From: Dendrolimus kikuchii
Taxonomy: Eukaryota > Arthropoda > Insecta > Lepidoptera > Lasiocampidae
DNA: 64,000 bases
Assembly (NCBI GenBank): GCA_019925095.2
Contig: CM034406.1
Coordinates: forward strand, 11,713,388-11,777,387
Direction: 5' to 3'
Part shown: piece by piece, positions 43,187 through 54,804 of the stretch
How the letters are laid out: every line of letters begins with the position of its first letter
How positions within the stretch are numbered: the first letter of the stretch is position 1
The notes under the pieces: generated by a model
What the model saw: the letters and a program-made list of their open reading frames with translations, nothing else
Told to the model about the DNA's origin: nothing
The model's database searches: none
Translations under genes and position numbers: made by a program

Positions 43187-43917
43187 CTTTCTTAGGTATT
43201 TCATATATCTATAGCAAATTACAACAGTGCATAAATATTCTACGCACTGTACACTTGTGACAGACATCTTTAAAAATTATCTGTATCTCTGCATTTTTCT
43301 TTGTAGCATGCATTAGAAGAGGTATTAATACCAAAGATATTTAAAATATGTATAGATTTTTGGAGATTTCACATTTTTCCCGAAACGATCGATTCAAGAA
43401 CTTGTAATTTCCCCTAAGACACTAGATTTTTTTTCTGATGTCAAATGGATTTATCTATTCTTCTATTAAAAATAGAAGATGTAGAGTATTCCGTGATAAT
43501 GTCTTAAATAATGTGAAACTTCCATATTTTTATGTTACTATTTATTAAAGTAAGCGGATGTACAAAGCTTTCTGTAATTTAAACAGTCAACTTTATTACA
43601 AATGCAGTTACTAAGAACGGGCTGTGTTTATTTAGCATTTATTTGCATAGTATATTTTATGTTATACATTGGAATTGGGTTGTACATTTTTTGTTCACAA
43701 AGGTTTCTAGGCGTTTTTATTAATGTGAATTGGATGATAATAATCATTTATAGTAATCTTAATGATAAAGATAGAAACGATTTACATTAAGCCTGTAACT
43801 GATGAAGCTTAGAAATTCTTGAGAGAAGTCAGCTCTGAGCACCGTTTGAAATATATCAATAAAATTTTAATTTGTCTGGTTTAAATCGCTGGTTGGTATT
43901 CCCCAGAAACGGTGTAA

Positions 43918-44327
43918 AGGTGCTCTTACACGAGCAACTAAAATTGCTCAATCCCGGGTCAATTCTCGTCAACTATTACATCATGACTACATCAAGCAAT
44001 TTAGGCTTTTTTTGCTGAGATACTGCCACAAAATACCATGTAGTATGGAACAATTTACAAATTTAGCCACCCCCCGCTGCCGCCACCGGCCTGTTCCTCT
44101 CGCGAAAACGAGACGTAGTTATACGTACAAACGAGATAGAAATAAAATTGCCTATTTTTTTTTTTAAACCTATTGGTTATTCGGCAACTCATGGCGACGT
44201 TGAAAAATGTGGAATATATGAATCAATTAGATGCAATATTACTGCATTTTATTGCAATTGCACCAGTTTGATCCATTACTGATGCCAAGCAATAATTGCT
44301 CAAAAAATTGCCCGTGTAAGAGCACCT
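43918..44327. mobile_element. MITE, PIF/Harbinger-like
   Basis: A 410-bp element with inverted ends AGGTGCTCTTACACGAGCAA and (reverse) AGGTGCTCTTACACGGGCAA, flanked by TAA on both sides (43915-43917 and 44328-44330). No ORF. Confidence 0.8.
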
Positions 44328-44339
44328 TAATCGTGATAT

Positions 44340-45140
44340 TAGATAAATCGACCAAATAGTACCAATTTGGTTGAAAGACACAGAAGTAAAACGACACGAC
44401 GGTATTTAATGACAATCTATGATTCTAGTTTATATTTGTATTCATGACATTAGTTGTTTCATCCAGATTAAACGACAGGAAAGAATCATCTAATATCGAT
44501 TTTCATCACACATCTTAGTGAAATTCTTTTGAAGCAACTGTTAAATGGGCGGTGCAAGTCAGAGGAGAAAATGGATCTTGCATACGGCCTTTGTGGAATG
44601 TGAGTATACAGACATATGAACTCCTCATGCGAGGCCAGTCGACCAATAAGGACAATTTCTACATAATGACCCTATGGCATCAATGAAAGTTCTACCTGCA
44701 CCTCCCATGCGGTTTCTGTTGACCAATGAAAATAAACCCTAACATCTCTCAAAGTACAGACTCGGGCTTAATGTTAATCGGCCTAAATACAATTGAATTT
44801 AGTCCGAACTTCGGGCATTAGGAAAATATTAAGTGTCTATTTATTATAAAATCGATACTATAATACAAAAAAAATAATTAAGTGTCTATTATTAAATCGA
44901 TACTATAACTCCATGTAAATGGGTATATATTTAATGAATAAATGTTTGGCATTATTAATGAGTTTGCTTAGCCTCGGTGATGGAAAGATATTTTTAAAAA
45001 CCTTTTGTAAATATAGTTTTTATACCGTTTTATACACTAACAGTCGAAAGAAGCGAACAATTTAGTATAATACTATCAGCACATAAAAATTTGTATATTT
45101 CGGGTTTCCTCTATTTCAAGGGAATAAATGGTGTATGCTA
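44340..45140. other. Intergenic stretch, nothing recognised
   Basis: A+T-rich. A direct repeat TTAAGTGTCTATT(TATT)ATAAAATCGATACTATAA occurs twice near 44829 and 44878. No reading frame or RNA gene supported. Confidence 0.45.
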
Positions 45141-45146
45141 TGCCTG

Positions 45147-45757
45147 ACCAAGACGCTGAAGATCGACCTTTACCCAACTGATATCAGATGAGATATATTT
45201 TTTATCAAATTATATTGATTCATAAATACGCCTATGATAGTTTGCCAATCGAAAAGTGTTTATAACGGTTTTTAACTAAATTAATTTTTTTTTTCATAAC
45301 CTTCAACTCTTTTGATAAATGAACAATTTTAGTTTCAACTGATAGTTTTCAACATGGAGAATTTGTCTCGATACTGCCTACTTATTTCTGTACATGGCTA
45401 CCTGGCAAACAGGTATGAACAGGTAAGGCAATATGGGTAACTACGCCGTTCTGTTAACTAATTGAGAAAAAGAGAGAGATAACACTTTGTTGCACACCAA
45501 AATATAAAATTACAAAAACAGACCATATTTACAATATTTTCTAGGCAATACAATAGGCGGCCTTATCGCTCAAAGCGATCTCTTCCAGGCAACCTAAACT
45601 AATTGGTATCATAAGCAAAATTATTTAATCACAAAGATAACTGTATAGGCTTGCTTGCAGAAAAACCGCTCATGGAATATTATTGCCATGCTTTGAAGAC
45701 TTCAAATATATCTGGTTATCAGATGGGTGAAGGTCGATCTTCATCGTCTCTTAGACT
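45147..45757. mobile_element. TIR element, family B
   Basis: Inverted ends GACGCTGAAGATCGACC (left) and (reverse) GACGATGAAGATCGACC (right). The body is an inverted relative of 26541-27260 (CATAACCTTCAACTC, TTCAACATGGAGAATTTG, GTTCTGTTAACTAA) without the SINE. It shows the uninterrupted GTTAACAGAAC-type site into which the SINE at 26793 inserted in the other copy. Confidence 0.6.
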
Positions 45758-45958
45758 ACAAGGCAAAATGGCTAATTTCATATGTTAATCTGGATGTGCA
45801 GGTTTTCACATGATATTTTTCTTCACTTTCACTTCTACAATCACACCGCTTGCCATCGCAGGGATGTTATCATTCCTATATCACGTTTGACTACGCATCG
45901 GTTCTCCAGGACTTTTACTCCACAGGCAATAACGACGTGAGGCAACTCTCCGCCAATA

Positions 45959-46242
45959 TTTTTTATTTTGTTGCACCAGCTGAGCAGACAGGCCCGTCTG
46001 ATGAAAAGCGGTTACCGTCGCCTATGGACATTTGTAATACAAAAGGTCCTATCAATGTGCTATTGTTGTCTAAAGGGAGACTGGAACACAACTCAAAGTT
46101 GTTATGGCTGCATACCCTAGACCAGAGGTAGGAACCATCCAGTCGGGCAAATACCTTAACACCTGGTTGTGGGTGGTTTCGTCGCCTCTGACGACAGACC
46201 GCCCGGCCGCAGGAAATATTTGAGATATTTTCCGTTTGTGCT
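45959..46242 (-). mobile_element. SINE-like element, diverged
   Basis: Reverse copy of the 7368 family: GAGCAGACAGGCCCGTCTGATG, GTTACCGTCGCCTATGGACATTTG, ... GACGACAGACCGCCCGGCCGCAGGAAA. Confidence 0.7.
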
Positions 46243-46633
46243 ACGGCATGGGGTAATTTAGGAAAACAATGATTTGTCTTTGAGGCCAACAACACGTTGG
46301 CAACGCACCGTCACTTTCCGTCAGGAGGGAGTCTACCTGTCTGTTTGTAACAATATAACAACTTAATGCTACGATGAAATACATTCGGATGAAGTCGAAA
46401 CGCTGCCCTCAACATCGATATCAAGATTAATATTTTTTCATTTCATTTCTTATATCTTTAATTTCCAGGAACAAGAAGATTGATGCCTGAGATGTAGTCA
46501 TTATAAATTAAGTATTTATTATTTTAAACAAGATATTTTGTTTGGTTTTATATTTACTCACCATTATTTTTTGTTATTTATGTTAATTATATATACGGCA
46601 AGCTATGAAGGCCTTAATGACACATTACTATAG

Positions 46634-46858
46634 TACATACATACATACATAACTTTACGCCAGTTCCCTTGCGGGGTAGGCACGAACAACAGAGCGCTAT
46701 TCAGGCTTATTCTTACACACCTCACTTGCTTCTTTGACATTCATAGCTCTTGTCATGCACCTCGTCTGTTCTTAAGGCTCCTGACATCACCTTCTGCTAG
46801 TACACGATCAATTTGATCATGGAAGGTGTGTCGTGGCCTACCACGACTTCTGCATCTA
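46634..46858 (-). pseudogene. RTE-type LINE C-terminus and tail
   Basis: Starts with (ACAT)n, then the reverse of the AYPAREL* / VCKNKPEWRS / MTRAMNVKEAS coding end, up to a DQIDRVL-like part near 46815. Frame broken by small deletions (CACCTCGTCTG). Confidence 0.65.
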
Positions 46859-47275
46859 TATTAGTTATTATAGTTATTATTCTACTATTCTCATTACTAT
46901 AGTGACCCAAATATATAATTTTATTATCGAAAAAAATATAATGAAGTGCAAGATATGAATTAAAAAGTTTTAATATAATGAAGATACATGTTATCTTTGT
47001 ATAGACTGAGTAGTGGAATGAAAATGAATATTATACATACTTTATTTGGACACAACAAACAAGTACATTACAGAAAGAGACAGAAAAAACGTGCCACGCA
47101 AAACCATGTTCAATCAGATTTGTCCAAACTACTATTTTCACTGCCGTCACTGTTATCATCACCTACATTAATTATAAATTCATTTTATAAAATATCTATT
47201 CTCACAACTCTTACATAATCTTCCCTTGTCAATTTAACGGTTTTATTTACAACTTAAATAAAACAAATAGACCTT

Positions 47276-47412
47276 AAGAACAGACGAGCGTGCATGACAA
47301 GGGCTATGAATGTCAAAGAAGCGAGTGAGGTGTGTAAGAACAAGCCTGAATGGCGCTCTGTTGTTCGTGCCTACCCCGCAAGGGAATCGGCGTGAAGCTA
47401 TGTATGTATGTA
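47276..47412 (+). pseudogene. RTE-type LINE C-terminus and tail
   Basis: AACAGACGAGCGTGCATGACAAGGGCTATGAATGTC... to CCCGCAAGGGAATCGGCGTGAAG, then TATGTATGTATGTAT. Opposite orientation to the copy at 46634-46858; about 420 bp lie between the two. Confidence 0.65.
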
Positions 47413-47419
47413 TTTACAA

Positions 47420-48900
47420 CTTTTTCCTAATTTCCTTAGTCACATAAAATTATACATTCGATAAATTTTTGGACTTGTTGGACATCACTATTGACCATAA
47501 AGAAAAGTAATTTGCTCCTTCAAACGTAGTTATTATTATACATGTACAAAACTTCATGAGCGGGCAAACGTCAAACCGGTCAGCATAGGCTGTTGTAGTA
47601 ATAATAAATTTTGCTTAGAAATATAAAATTATGACTAAAATGAAATGTTTGATTGTGATATGGTTTTTTTTTAAAAAAAAACGGAATCTTGCAATGGAAC
47701 GTGGAAAATTGGATTTTAATTTTATCTGTCTCTGATTTAAAAATATGTAAGTGCCAATATTAAATGACAATTGCCTATTCCTAAATTATCGTTTCTAGAA
47801 GTTTCTACTGTCAAGTCTTTCTGAATTTTTTTGTCAAATAGCCTTTGAAACGGATCCATGGATTTCAATGACAATTGTAGGGTTTAAAAACCAATTTTAA
47901 TCTAAAATGTGTACCTATGTGCCATTTTGATATATATATGAATTTGTAGTCAAAAGTCCCATGCAAACGATGTCGGGAACAGAGATTGTTGTAATAATTA
48001 AAACTAGTAAAAAGCGATGCTTTAGGAGAGCTCGCGAAGTTTTCTACCTAATAATAATTAATTAATGACTGTTATTTATTTGTGCTTAACCAAATAAATC
48101 CGGTGTATTTTTAACTAAACAAATTTACATCGATATTAATTATGTACTCTTCGAACAGACGGCGTTAGTAGTAACAGTCCAGTTAATATGTCTTATTGTT
48201 TGTATAGTTTGTATAAAATAATATGTTTATGATAGATAACAACATCTAGAAATTGAAATTACTATGTCAAAGCCCAAATCTGAAAGTGTTATAGTTTCTC
48301 AGTAAAGTGTACCACAAAAGTGCATAGGTTGTGGGATAGTGTTTTTTTTATATTGCATTAGATCTTTTTTTTTTAATATCGCTTTAGAAACTTTAATAAT
48401 CTATACAGAAAACTAACTACAGAATTTTTTGGCGGGAACTGAAAGGAAATGTGCTGTGCAGTTTTATTTTCTAAAAATGTGTAAAATTACTCTAAAATGA
48501 ACTATAGTTGTAGGATATTGATAGTTTTTGAGTAGTAATTATGTGTTTTGTGAGAAATGTAAACTGTAAAGTCAAATGTGGCCTTTTGAGTTGTCACAAG
48601 AACTCCGTTGAATGGCACTAAATGATGATAACCTACAGTTCAGCTGTGCTACACATAGTATTAAGAAAATAAAGAAACTACATTGAATCTAAGATCTGGA
48701 AAAAAGGCCTAGCTGCCAAGCCATAAAATCAAAAAAAAACTAACTACACACTGACATAATTTTCATAAAAATGTCAAAATCAAAATTGTATTGTGAAACA
48801 CGAAATAAAAAAATTTAAATCATAGAATATATTAATATAATAGGAGTGTTTAAATGTAACATGAAACATGTATATGTATGCACTATGATTTAGGTGGAAA
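47420..48900. other. Intergenic stretch, nothing recognised
   Basis: A+T-rich, no supported gene or repeat. The last 40 bp (from about 48864, ACATGTATATGTATG...TTTAGGTGGAAATCT) are shared with 56094-56145. Confidence 0.4.
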
Positions 48901-48909
48901 TCTTGTGAA

Positions 48910-49038
48910 ATGGGTAAAAAGCCAGAACCGAGTAGCGAAATTAGTTTCAATGTCAACCAACTACTGATAGTGGTCGGATCCATAGTAATCCTGTTAGTTT
49001 TATGCCTTGTTGTATGTCGAATTACTAGCGGTAGGTAA
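48910..49038 (+). CDS. Putative 42-residue single-pass membrane microprotein
   Basis: ATG in a strong context (GAAATGG), 42 codons, TAA. The protein has a polar charged N-terminus MGKKPEPSSEISFNVNQ, one hydrophobic segment at 18-36 (LLIVVGSIVILLVLCLVVC) ending in cysteine, and a short basic tail. GC of the codons is clearly higher than the A+T-rich flanks, which supports coding. I do not recognise the protein. A second ORF with the same plan starts 6 nt after the stop, in the same frame. An in-frame TGA at 48886 closes the upstream side. Unproven without transcript or conservation data; chance cannot be excluded for so short an ORF. Confidence 0.4.
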   Translation: MGKKPEPSSEISFNVNQLLIVVGSIVILLVLCLVVCRITSGR

Positions 49039-49044
49039 CCGAAT

Positions 49045-49164
49045 ATGGGAAAAACTTCATCCTATTACGATGTCGACACGATACAAGTACTCCTTATGAC
49101 ATTCGCATTTGTGACATTACTTATCTTGATGAGTTGGATGTGCAAGTACTTTCAATGTACGTAG
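49045..49164 (+). CDS. Putative 39-residue single-pass membrane microprotein, second cistron
   Basis: ATG with A at -3 and G at +4, 39 codons, TAG. It starts MGKTSSYYDVDTIQ, followed by a hydrophobic segment at about 15-34 (VLLMTFAFVTLLILMSWMCK) and ends YFQCT. Like the first ORF it begins MGK, has a single membrane segment with cysteine at its edge, and a short tail. Gly2 with Ser6 would fit an N-myristoylation site. The spacing TAA-CCG-AAT-ATG keeps frame with the first ORF, so stop-codon readthrough would give a fused two-segment protein. No known family recognised. Confidence 0.4.
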   Translation: MGKTSSYYDVDTIQVLLMTFAFVTLLILMSWMCKYFQCT

Positions 49165-49445
49165 AAAATCAAGTAAACAATAGCTAGAGAAAGCGGATTG
49201 AGCTCCATAAAATACCAGTTTCTTACCGCATCCAGGTTCCACTTATGTTACGATACATATTGACAAAGCCATCAAGCGAATTACTTACAATCCTCATTAT
49301 GTTTTACAACACAAAATAGAAGATAAGTAGTAGATATTGTTAACCCATGGAAAACATTACCTTGAGACCGTCATACAACGTGTAGGAGAATATAAAGGCT
49401 CCCATAAATTAATAATACAAAGAAGAAACTTCCCGATATTTATTT
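49165..49445 (+). other. Flank downstream of the microprotein ORFs
   Basis: No AATAAA is present in the next 280 bp; ATAAATTAATAA near 49405 is the closest. No further ORF. Confidence 0.3.
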
Positions 49446-49449
49446 GTAA

Positions 49450-50225
49450 CTAGCTGTGCCCGCGACGTCGTCCGCTTGGAATTTGCTTTCAAAACCCTCC
49501 GATTTTGAAACATTCTTCATTGGTGCTCCGCTCCTATTGGTCTTAGCGTGATGATATATAACCTATAGCCTTCCTCGATAAATGGGCTATCCAACACTGA
49601 AAGAATTTTTCAAATCAGACCAGTAGTTCCTGAGATTAGCGCGTTCAATCAAACAATATATTAGTATATTTGGCTACAACACTAATACTTACATTTTAAA
49701 TATCGCGATATTTTTTTAATGAAACGTCCGAATTGAATAATTCAAAAAGTTCTAGAAAGGTATTGAATTCGTCTTGAATATGGAGTAATTTATTTTGATA
49801 AGGATTAATACCAAGGTACAAAATAAAGAGTTTTTGAAGCGACGGCATTTTAATTATTTAAAAAAATAATAGAAAACACTTATTGTGAGATAACTACAAT
49901 AGTTAGACATATGGTTATGCGATATTTTTTGTAGACAATTATATGTTCTGCAAAGTGCTAGTACATTCTTTTGTTCTATAATCAATAGTTTTCACAGCGC
50001 ACGCCGTGTAAGGATTTTTTCGGGTCATTTTTTTACACCTTGGGATACATTATTGGACTTTTAGTAAGGATCCCTAATTTTTTTTTAATATAATATAGCT
50101 TATAGCCTTCCTCGATAAATGTACAGTTCAACACTGAAAGAATTTTTCAAATCGGACCAGCGGTTCCTGAGATTAGCGCGTTTAAACAAACAAACTCTTC
50201 AGCTTTATAATATTAATATAGATAA
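49450..50225 (+). repeat. Lepidopteran-type repeats, two copies
   Basis: 49450-49660 starts AACTAGCTGTGCCCGCGACGTCGTCCGC and contains CTTCCTCGATAAATGGGCTATCCAACACTGAAAGAATTTTTCAAATCAGACCAGTAG. 50088-50200 repeats the part from TATAGCCTTCCTCGATAAATG to GAGATTAGCGCGTTTAAACAAAC. Same family as 13370 and 37615. Confidence 0.55.
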
Positions 50226-50459
50226 GAAAAAATTAGTTTTAATTAAACATAAAATCTACTTAACACACGCAATCAAAAATTGCATTGAAAAGTAACTCAG
50301 TTTGACTTTGCATTTTTGAGTGGTTTGTAGTTTAACTGATATTTTGACAAATTTGAATCATTCGTCTACTAAAAATAAAACTAAGTTAAAAATATATTTA
50401 TATAATAGTAAATAGAAATAAAAAAACTTAAATAAAGTTAAAATTTCATAAATAACATG

Positions 50460-50641
50460 TGTGGAGGTATTAGACACCTCCGGGTCGACGGTGAACAAAT
50501 GAAAATCCAGAATACTCGGATAGTACACTTTAATTCCGTAAGCAGAGCGTTATAAAAAGACACATTAAAATACCATACCGGTATATCTTTTATGTTAGTG
50601 ATGTGACGCGCAACTAGTGTTGTGCACATAGTGCCGCCACA
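50460..50641 (-). repeat. 3' LTR of the Gypsy element
   Basis: 182 bp, + strand starts TGTGGAGGTATTAGACACCT and ends GTGCCGCCACA; identical to 55912-56093. As LTR it carries the promoter and polyadenylation functions of the family; no TATA assignment attempted. Confidence 0.95.
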
Positions 50642-50655
50642 CCACCCCCCCACGG
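50642..50655 (-). promoter_or_regulatory. Polypurine tract
   Basis: CCACCCCCCCACGG on the + strand, i.e. a purine run on the element strand directly before the 3' LTR. This is the usual primer site for plus-strand synthesis. Confidence 0.65.
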
Positions 50656-50815
50656 AGAAAGATACCCCAAATACAGTTTACGAAACAACAGTATCAAGAT
50701 ACTAATAATGTTTCAAATATTTTAGTTTTAAATGCATGAATTAAAAATATTAATGACACAAAAGAAGTAAACAATAGTAGGTAGCTACAAACAATAATAG
50801 TTATTAAAAAAAAAA

Positions 50816-53800
50816 TTAATCAAAATTCTTAAATCTAACGCGTCTGCCGGAGCGTGTGGTATACGGTTGTTTAATGTTCTCATCCGGAACTTTTGTAGGC
50901 ACAGGTAGTTTAGATGGTAACTCTTCCTGGTTGAGTGGTAGGGTGGCTTGTTTAAGTGAGGTAGGCACCTGTTCAGTTTGAATCCGTTCATTATCAATGT
51001 GATCTATAAAAGCTGGTTTAAGTCTGTCTACACTCACTACAACTCTATTGTTTTTTATGGCTAGTGTAAATGTTTTTCCATCATCTGAGCGTTCTAATAT
51101 TTTAAATGGGCCTGTATATGGCCGTTGCAGTGCGCGGCGGATGGTATCGTCTCTCAAGAAAACATGTGAGGCTGTGGATAACTCTTTAAATATAAAAGGG
51201 GAGTCTTTACAGTGTCGAGAGGCGGGCACTGGACGGATAGATGACATTTTCTGGCGTAACTGTATCACAAAATCAGCGGCATCTTCAATTTTTTCTGATA
51301 TTGAGGGAGGCGTCAACATTTCTCCAGGGAGTCTTAAGGGCTCCCCGTAAACATTTTCTGCGACTGTGGCTTTAAGATCTTCTTTAAATGCTGACCGCAT
51401 TCCCAGCAAGACCATAGGAAGTGATCTTGTCCATGAATCTTTATGGCACATTAGCGCTGCCTTAAGTTGTCTGTGGATACGCTCAATCATTCCATTTGCG
51501 CAGGGATGGTATGAAGTAGTCCTGATGCGTTTCGTGGCAAATCGTAGTAATAGCCGGTTAAACAGGTCAGATTCAAATTGGGAACCTTGGTCCGTTGTAA
51601 TAACGGATGGAACTCCAAAGCGGGAAATCCACTCTCTGGTAAAGGTTTCTGCCACTTCCTCTGCAGTGATAGACCGCATAGGCCAAACCTCGGGCCATCT
51701 GGATACTCTATCAATTGCAGTTAAACAATATCGGTACTCATTGCAGACTGGTAATGGCCCGACAATATCTACATGGACGTGCATGAAACGCCCAGATGGT
51801 GTGTCGAACTTTCCTGAAGGAGCTGAGTTATGTCTCGAAACTTTGCTACGTTGGCACGCATCACAAGTTCGTGACCAGGTACGGCAATCCTTTTTCATTG
51901 ATGGCCAAACGAAACGGTCGGTTATGAGACGCGTAGTGGTGCGAGCACCGGGATGACTCAGATTATGTAAATTGTTGAAAGCTGCTCGTCGAAAAGAAGG
52001 AGTCAAATAAGGACGAGGCTTTCCTGTAGAAACATCACAATAAATTGTCGTATTTGTACCTGGTGGATTAACTTTAGTGAGATTTAGACTAGAACCAGTT
52101 TGTAACAAATTTTCCAGTTCCGAATCTGAAGATTGTGATTTTGCAAGTGCCTTGTAATCTTGATCCAAGGAAATGGCGTTAATATCGATACGCGACATTG
52201 TATCGGCGACGATATTTTCTTCGCCCTTGATGTACTGTATATCGGTCGTAAATTGACTAATAAATGATAGCTGGTTTAGCTGTGGAGGTGGTAGCTTCTC
52301 TCGTCGCTGTAAAAATGCGTATAGAAGTGGCTTGTGGTCGGTGAATATTGTGGCGTGCTGGACTTCTAGGATATATCGAAAATGTTGGACACTTTCGTAC
52401 ACTGCTAGTAATTCTCTATAATAAGCCGGCCACTGTTGTTGCTGTGGTGTAAGTTTCTTGCTAAAAAAAGAAAGTGGAAACCATTGACCATTTACCTTTT
52501 GTTGAAGGCAAGATCCAACATGGACGCTGGATGCATCAGTGAACAGGCCTAAACTGGCATTGTTCGCTGGATGCTGCAATAGCGTTGCCGAGGATAAGCT
52601 TTCCTTACAGGCCTCAAATTTTTGGAGTAGTTCCGGGGACCAAGGGAATGGCTTAGCGCCTTTGCTGTTTGTTGCAACCAGTGCCTCAATTAGTGAAGCC
52701 TGATACTTGGCAGCATGAGGAACAAAACGCCGGTAGTAGTTTAGCATACCGAGAAATCGGCGCATGCCTTGAACTGTCTCAGGAGGCGGGAAATCTAATA
52801 AAACTTGGATGCGATCTTGAGGAGGGCGTGTACCTTCACTGTTTATGTGATAGCCCAAGAAATTAACTTCGTCTACTCCTAGGATACATTTGGAAGGGTT
52901 TATCACGACTCCGTAATCCTGTAGACGTTTAAATAGGGTTCGAAGGTGTTCCCGATGAAGAGTCTCATTAGCAGAATGGACGAGGATGTCGTCGACGTAA
53001 GGGAAACAGAAATCAAGACCCCGAGTGACCTCATCAATAAACCGCTGAAATGTCTGGCCCGCATTTCGCAAACCGAAAGTCATAAAAGGAAATTCGAAGA
53101 GGCCAAACGGGGTAACGATTGCGGTTTTCGGCACATCCTCTTCAGCGATCGGTATCTGATGGTATGCTTTGACCAAATCGATGGTACTAAATATTTTTGA
53201 ACCAGAGAGATTATGGGCAAAGTCATGTATATGGCGCACAGGGTACCTATCAGGTACCGTTCTGGCGTTTAATGCGCGGTAGTCGCCGCATGGTCGCCAG
53301 GTATCGTCTTTCTTAAGAGTCATGTGTAATGGCGATGACCAAGCGCTTTTAGATGGTCGAGCTGTACCAGATCTCACCATGTCCTCAAATTCTTTCTTAG
53401 CTGAAACTAGCTTTTGAGGAGCCAAACGGCGAGGGCGACACGAAATCGGTGGTCCATCTGTTGTTTTAATATAATGCACCGTGTTGTGCTTGACAATTCG
53501 AGGCAATCCAGGTGGTCGTGCGATATCTGGGAACTCTGCCAAAAGTTCAATAAAAATGGGTTTTCCAGATGCAATTGTTCGAACACTCGGTTGATCAATG
53601 TCGGTAGTGGGGGCGATGGATGATAGTCCTGTAGTTCCATCCACTATCCTCTCATTGCGACAGTCTGGCAATAGGTGATAAAATGCTAAAAAATCAGAGC
53701 CAATAATGGCTGAGTTGACATCAGCTATGACGAACTGCCAGATGAAGTCACGGCGTAGACCAAAATTAAGTTTAAGATTGATTGTGCCATATGTCTTAAT

Positions 53801-54025
53801 GCAGCTACCATTGGCTGCGCTTAAATCATAGCTGGTAGCCCTTCTGCGTGATGGTAGCCAGTGATGAGGATAACAACATAGGTCAGATCCAGTATCAATT
53901 AGGAAACGGCGCTTGGTCACTTGGTCCGTGACAAACAAGCGGCGGCCAGTACTATGGCAGTCAGTTGCCGCTATTACTGACTGCTGTTTAAGTTTTCCGC
54001 TTTCCAAGTGCACGGGCTTACACAC
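50816..54025 (-). CDS. pol: Gypsy Pol polyprotein (protease, RT, RNase H, integrase)
   Basis: 1069 codons, uninterrupted. Domains in order: aspartic protease with DTGS at 44-47; reverse transcriptase with D283 and the YVDD box at 343-346; RNase H with TDAS at 496-499, E538, D563 and D608; integrase zinc finger H687, H691, C721, C724; and DDE core D753, D812 and E848. The C-terminus is basic ([14 protein letters not shown]) without a recognisable chromodomain. Its frame is -1 relative to gag and overlaps it by about 50 nt (53974-54025), so expression probably uses a -1 frameshift. All catalytic residues are present, so the copy may be active. The true start is the frameshift site, not the first ATG. 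Confidence 0.95.
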   Translation of the reverse strand: MCKPVHLESGKLKQQSVIAATDCHSTGRRLFVTDQVTKRRFLIDTGSDLCCYPHHWLPSRRRATSYDLSAANGSCIKTYGTINLKLNFGLRRDFIWQFVIADVNSAIIGSDFLAFYHLLPDCRNERIVDGTTGLSSIAPTTDIDQPSVRTIASGKPIFIELLAEFPDIARPPGLPRIVKHNTVHYIKTTDGPPISCRPRRLAPQKLVSAKKEFEDMVRSGTARPSKSAWSSPLHMTLKKDDTWRPCGDYRALNARTVPDRYPVRHIHDFAHNLSGSKIFSTIDLVKAYHQIPIAEEDVPKTAIVTPFGLFEFPFMTFGLRNAGQTFQRFIDEVTRGLDFCFPYVDDILVHSANETLHREHLRTLFKRLQDYGVVINPSKCILGVDEVNFLGYHINSEGTRPPQDRIQVLLDFPPPETVQGMRRFLGMLNYYRRFVPHAAKYQASLIEALVATNSKGAKPFPWSPELLQKFEACKESLSSATLLQHPANNASLGLFTDASSVHVGSCLQQKVNGQWFPLSFFSKKLTPQQQQWPAYYRELLAVYESVQHFRYILEVQHATIFTDHKPLLYAFLQRREKLPPPQLNQLSFISQFTTDIQYIKGEENIVADTMSRIDINAISLDQDYKALAKSQSSDSELENLLQTGSSLNLTKVNPPGTNTTIYCDVSTGKPRPYLTPSFRRAAFNNLHNLSHPGARTTTRLITDRFVWPSMKKDCRTWSRTCDACQRSKVSRHNSAPSGKFDTPSGRFMHVHVDIVGPLPVCNEYRYCLTAIDRVSRWPEVWPMRSITAEEVAETFTREWISRFGVPSVITTDQGSQFESDLFNRLLLRFATKRIRTTSYHPCANGMIERIHRQLKAALMCHKDSWTRSLPMVLLGMRSAFKEDLKATVAENVYGEPLRLPGEMLTPPSISEKIEDAADFVIQLRQKMSSIRPVPASRHCKDSPFIFKELSTASHVFLRDDTIRRALQRPYTGPFKILERSDDGKTFTLAIKNNRVVVSVDRLKPAFIDHIDNERIQTEQVPTSLKQATLPLNQEELPSKLPVPTKVPDENIKQPYTTRSGRRVRFKNFD

Positions 54026-54804
54026 TTAGTAGCCTTATTACCCCACCTCCGATGGTACCAACATATTTTGGGACCACGAGTTGATGATGAGGATCGGTCA
54101 CGTGAAGGTCGATTCTGTCGTCTAGATAGAGCAGCAACCTGGTTGTTAACCTCTTCTAGCTGCTGGGCTATTGAAGCAAGAGTCAAACTGTTTGAGGATG
54201 TGGCAGTAGTACATACCATAACAGGAGCTGGAGCCAACTCTATGATTTTGTCGGCCAGTTCTGATACTTTATCTAGGTCCAGGTCAGCCTGTGCGGCCAG
54301 TATAGCTTGAGCTTGCTGAGGCAGGCGGCGCAACCAAAGTTGGCGTATAATTTTATCATCAGTAAGTGTGCTCCCTGCGAGAGAACGCAGATGCCGGAGA
54401 AACTGTGATGGTTTTCTATCACCAAGCTCCTCGTCACTCAAAAGTTGGCGTATCCGTTTTTCCTGAGAGATAGAAAGGCGCTGTATAAGAACATTTTTTA
54501 ATTTTTCATATTTTCCTTCAGATGGTGGGTTTGTTATTATATCTTCAACCTCGCTAGCTAGTCTTTGGTCGAGGTGACCAACTACATAATTGTATTTTGT
54601 AGAGTCTGTCACAATATTCGCAATTTGGAACTGAGCTTCTATTTGGGCAAACCACACTGCTGGTTTGTCAGCCCAAAATACAGGCAATTTAACAGCTACC
54701 CTACACACATTTGATTCTCTCTCCCTTCGTTCAATTTGCTTTTGTAGTTCTGCGTTAGCAGCTAAGAGTTGTTGCAATTGTTCTTGCATTTCTTTATTTT
54801 CCAT
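53974..54804 (-). CDS. gag: Gypsy Gag protein
   Basis: 276 codons from ATG at 54804. N-terminal glutamine-rich coiled coil (1-32), then the capsid-like region ([51 protein letters not shown]) and a C-terminal variant zinc knuckle [14 protein letters not shown], spaced as in other insect Gypsy Gag proteins. It forms the particle core. The stop lies inside the start of pol. Confidence 0.9.
   Translation of the reverse strand: MENKEMQEQLQQLLAANAELQKQIERRERESNVCRVAVKLPVFWADKPAVWFAQIEAQFQIANIVTDSTKYNYVVGHLDQRLASEVEDIITNPPSEGKYEKLKNVLIQRLSISQEKRIRQLLSDEELGDRKPSQFLRHLRSLAGSTLTDDKIIRQLWLRRLPQQAQAILAAQADLDLDKVSELADKIIELAPAPVMVCTTATSSNSLTLASIAQQLEEVNNQVAALSRRQNRPSRDRSSSSTRGPKICWYHRRWGNKATKCVSPCTWKAENLNSSQ

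Noticed and set aside
43602..43790. Hydrophobic 62-residue ORF
   Set aside because: A+T-rich codons like the flanks, no strong start context, lies in the likely 3' flank of the reductase gene; hydrophobicity follows from T-rich sequence.
46988..47218. 76-residue ORF between two RTE ends
   Set aside because: Low-complexity Leu/Ser-rich end, A+T-rich, no domain.
50642..50815. env-like third ORF of the Gypsy element
   Set aside because: Only about 170 bp lie between pol and the 3' LTR; no room for an envelope gene.
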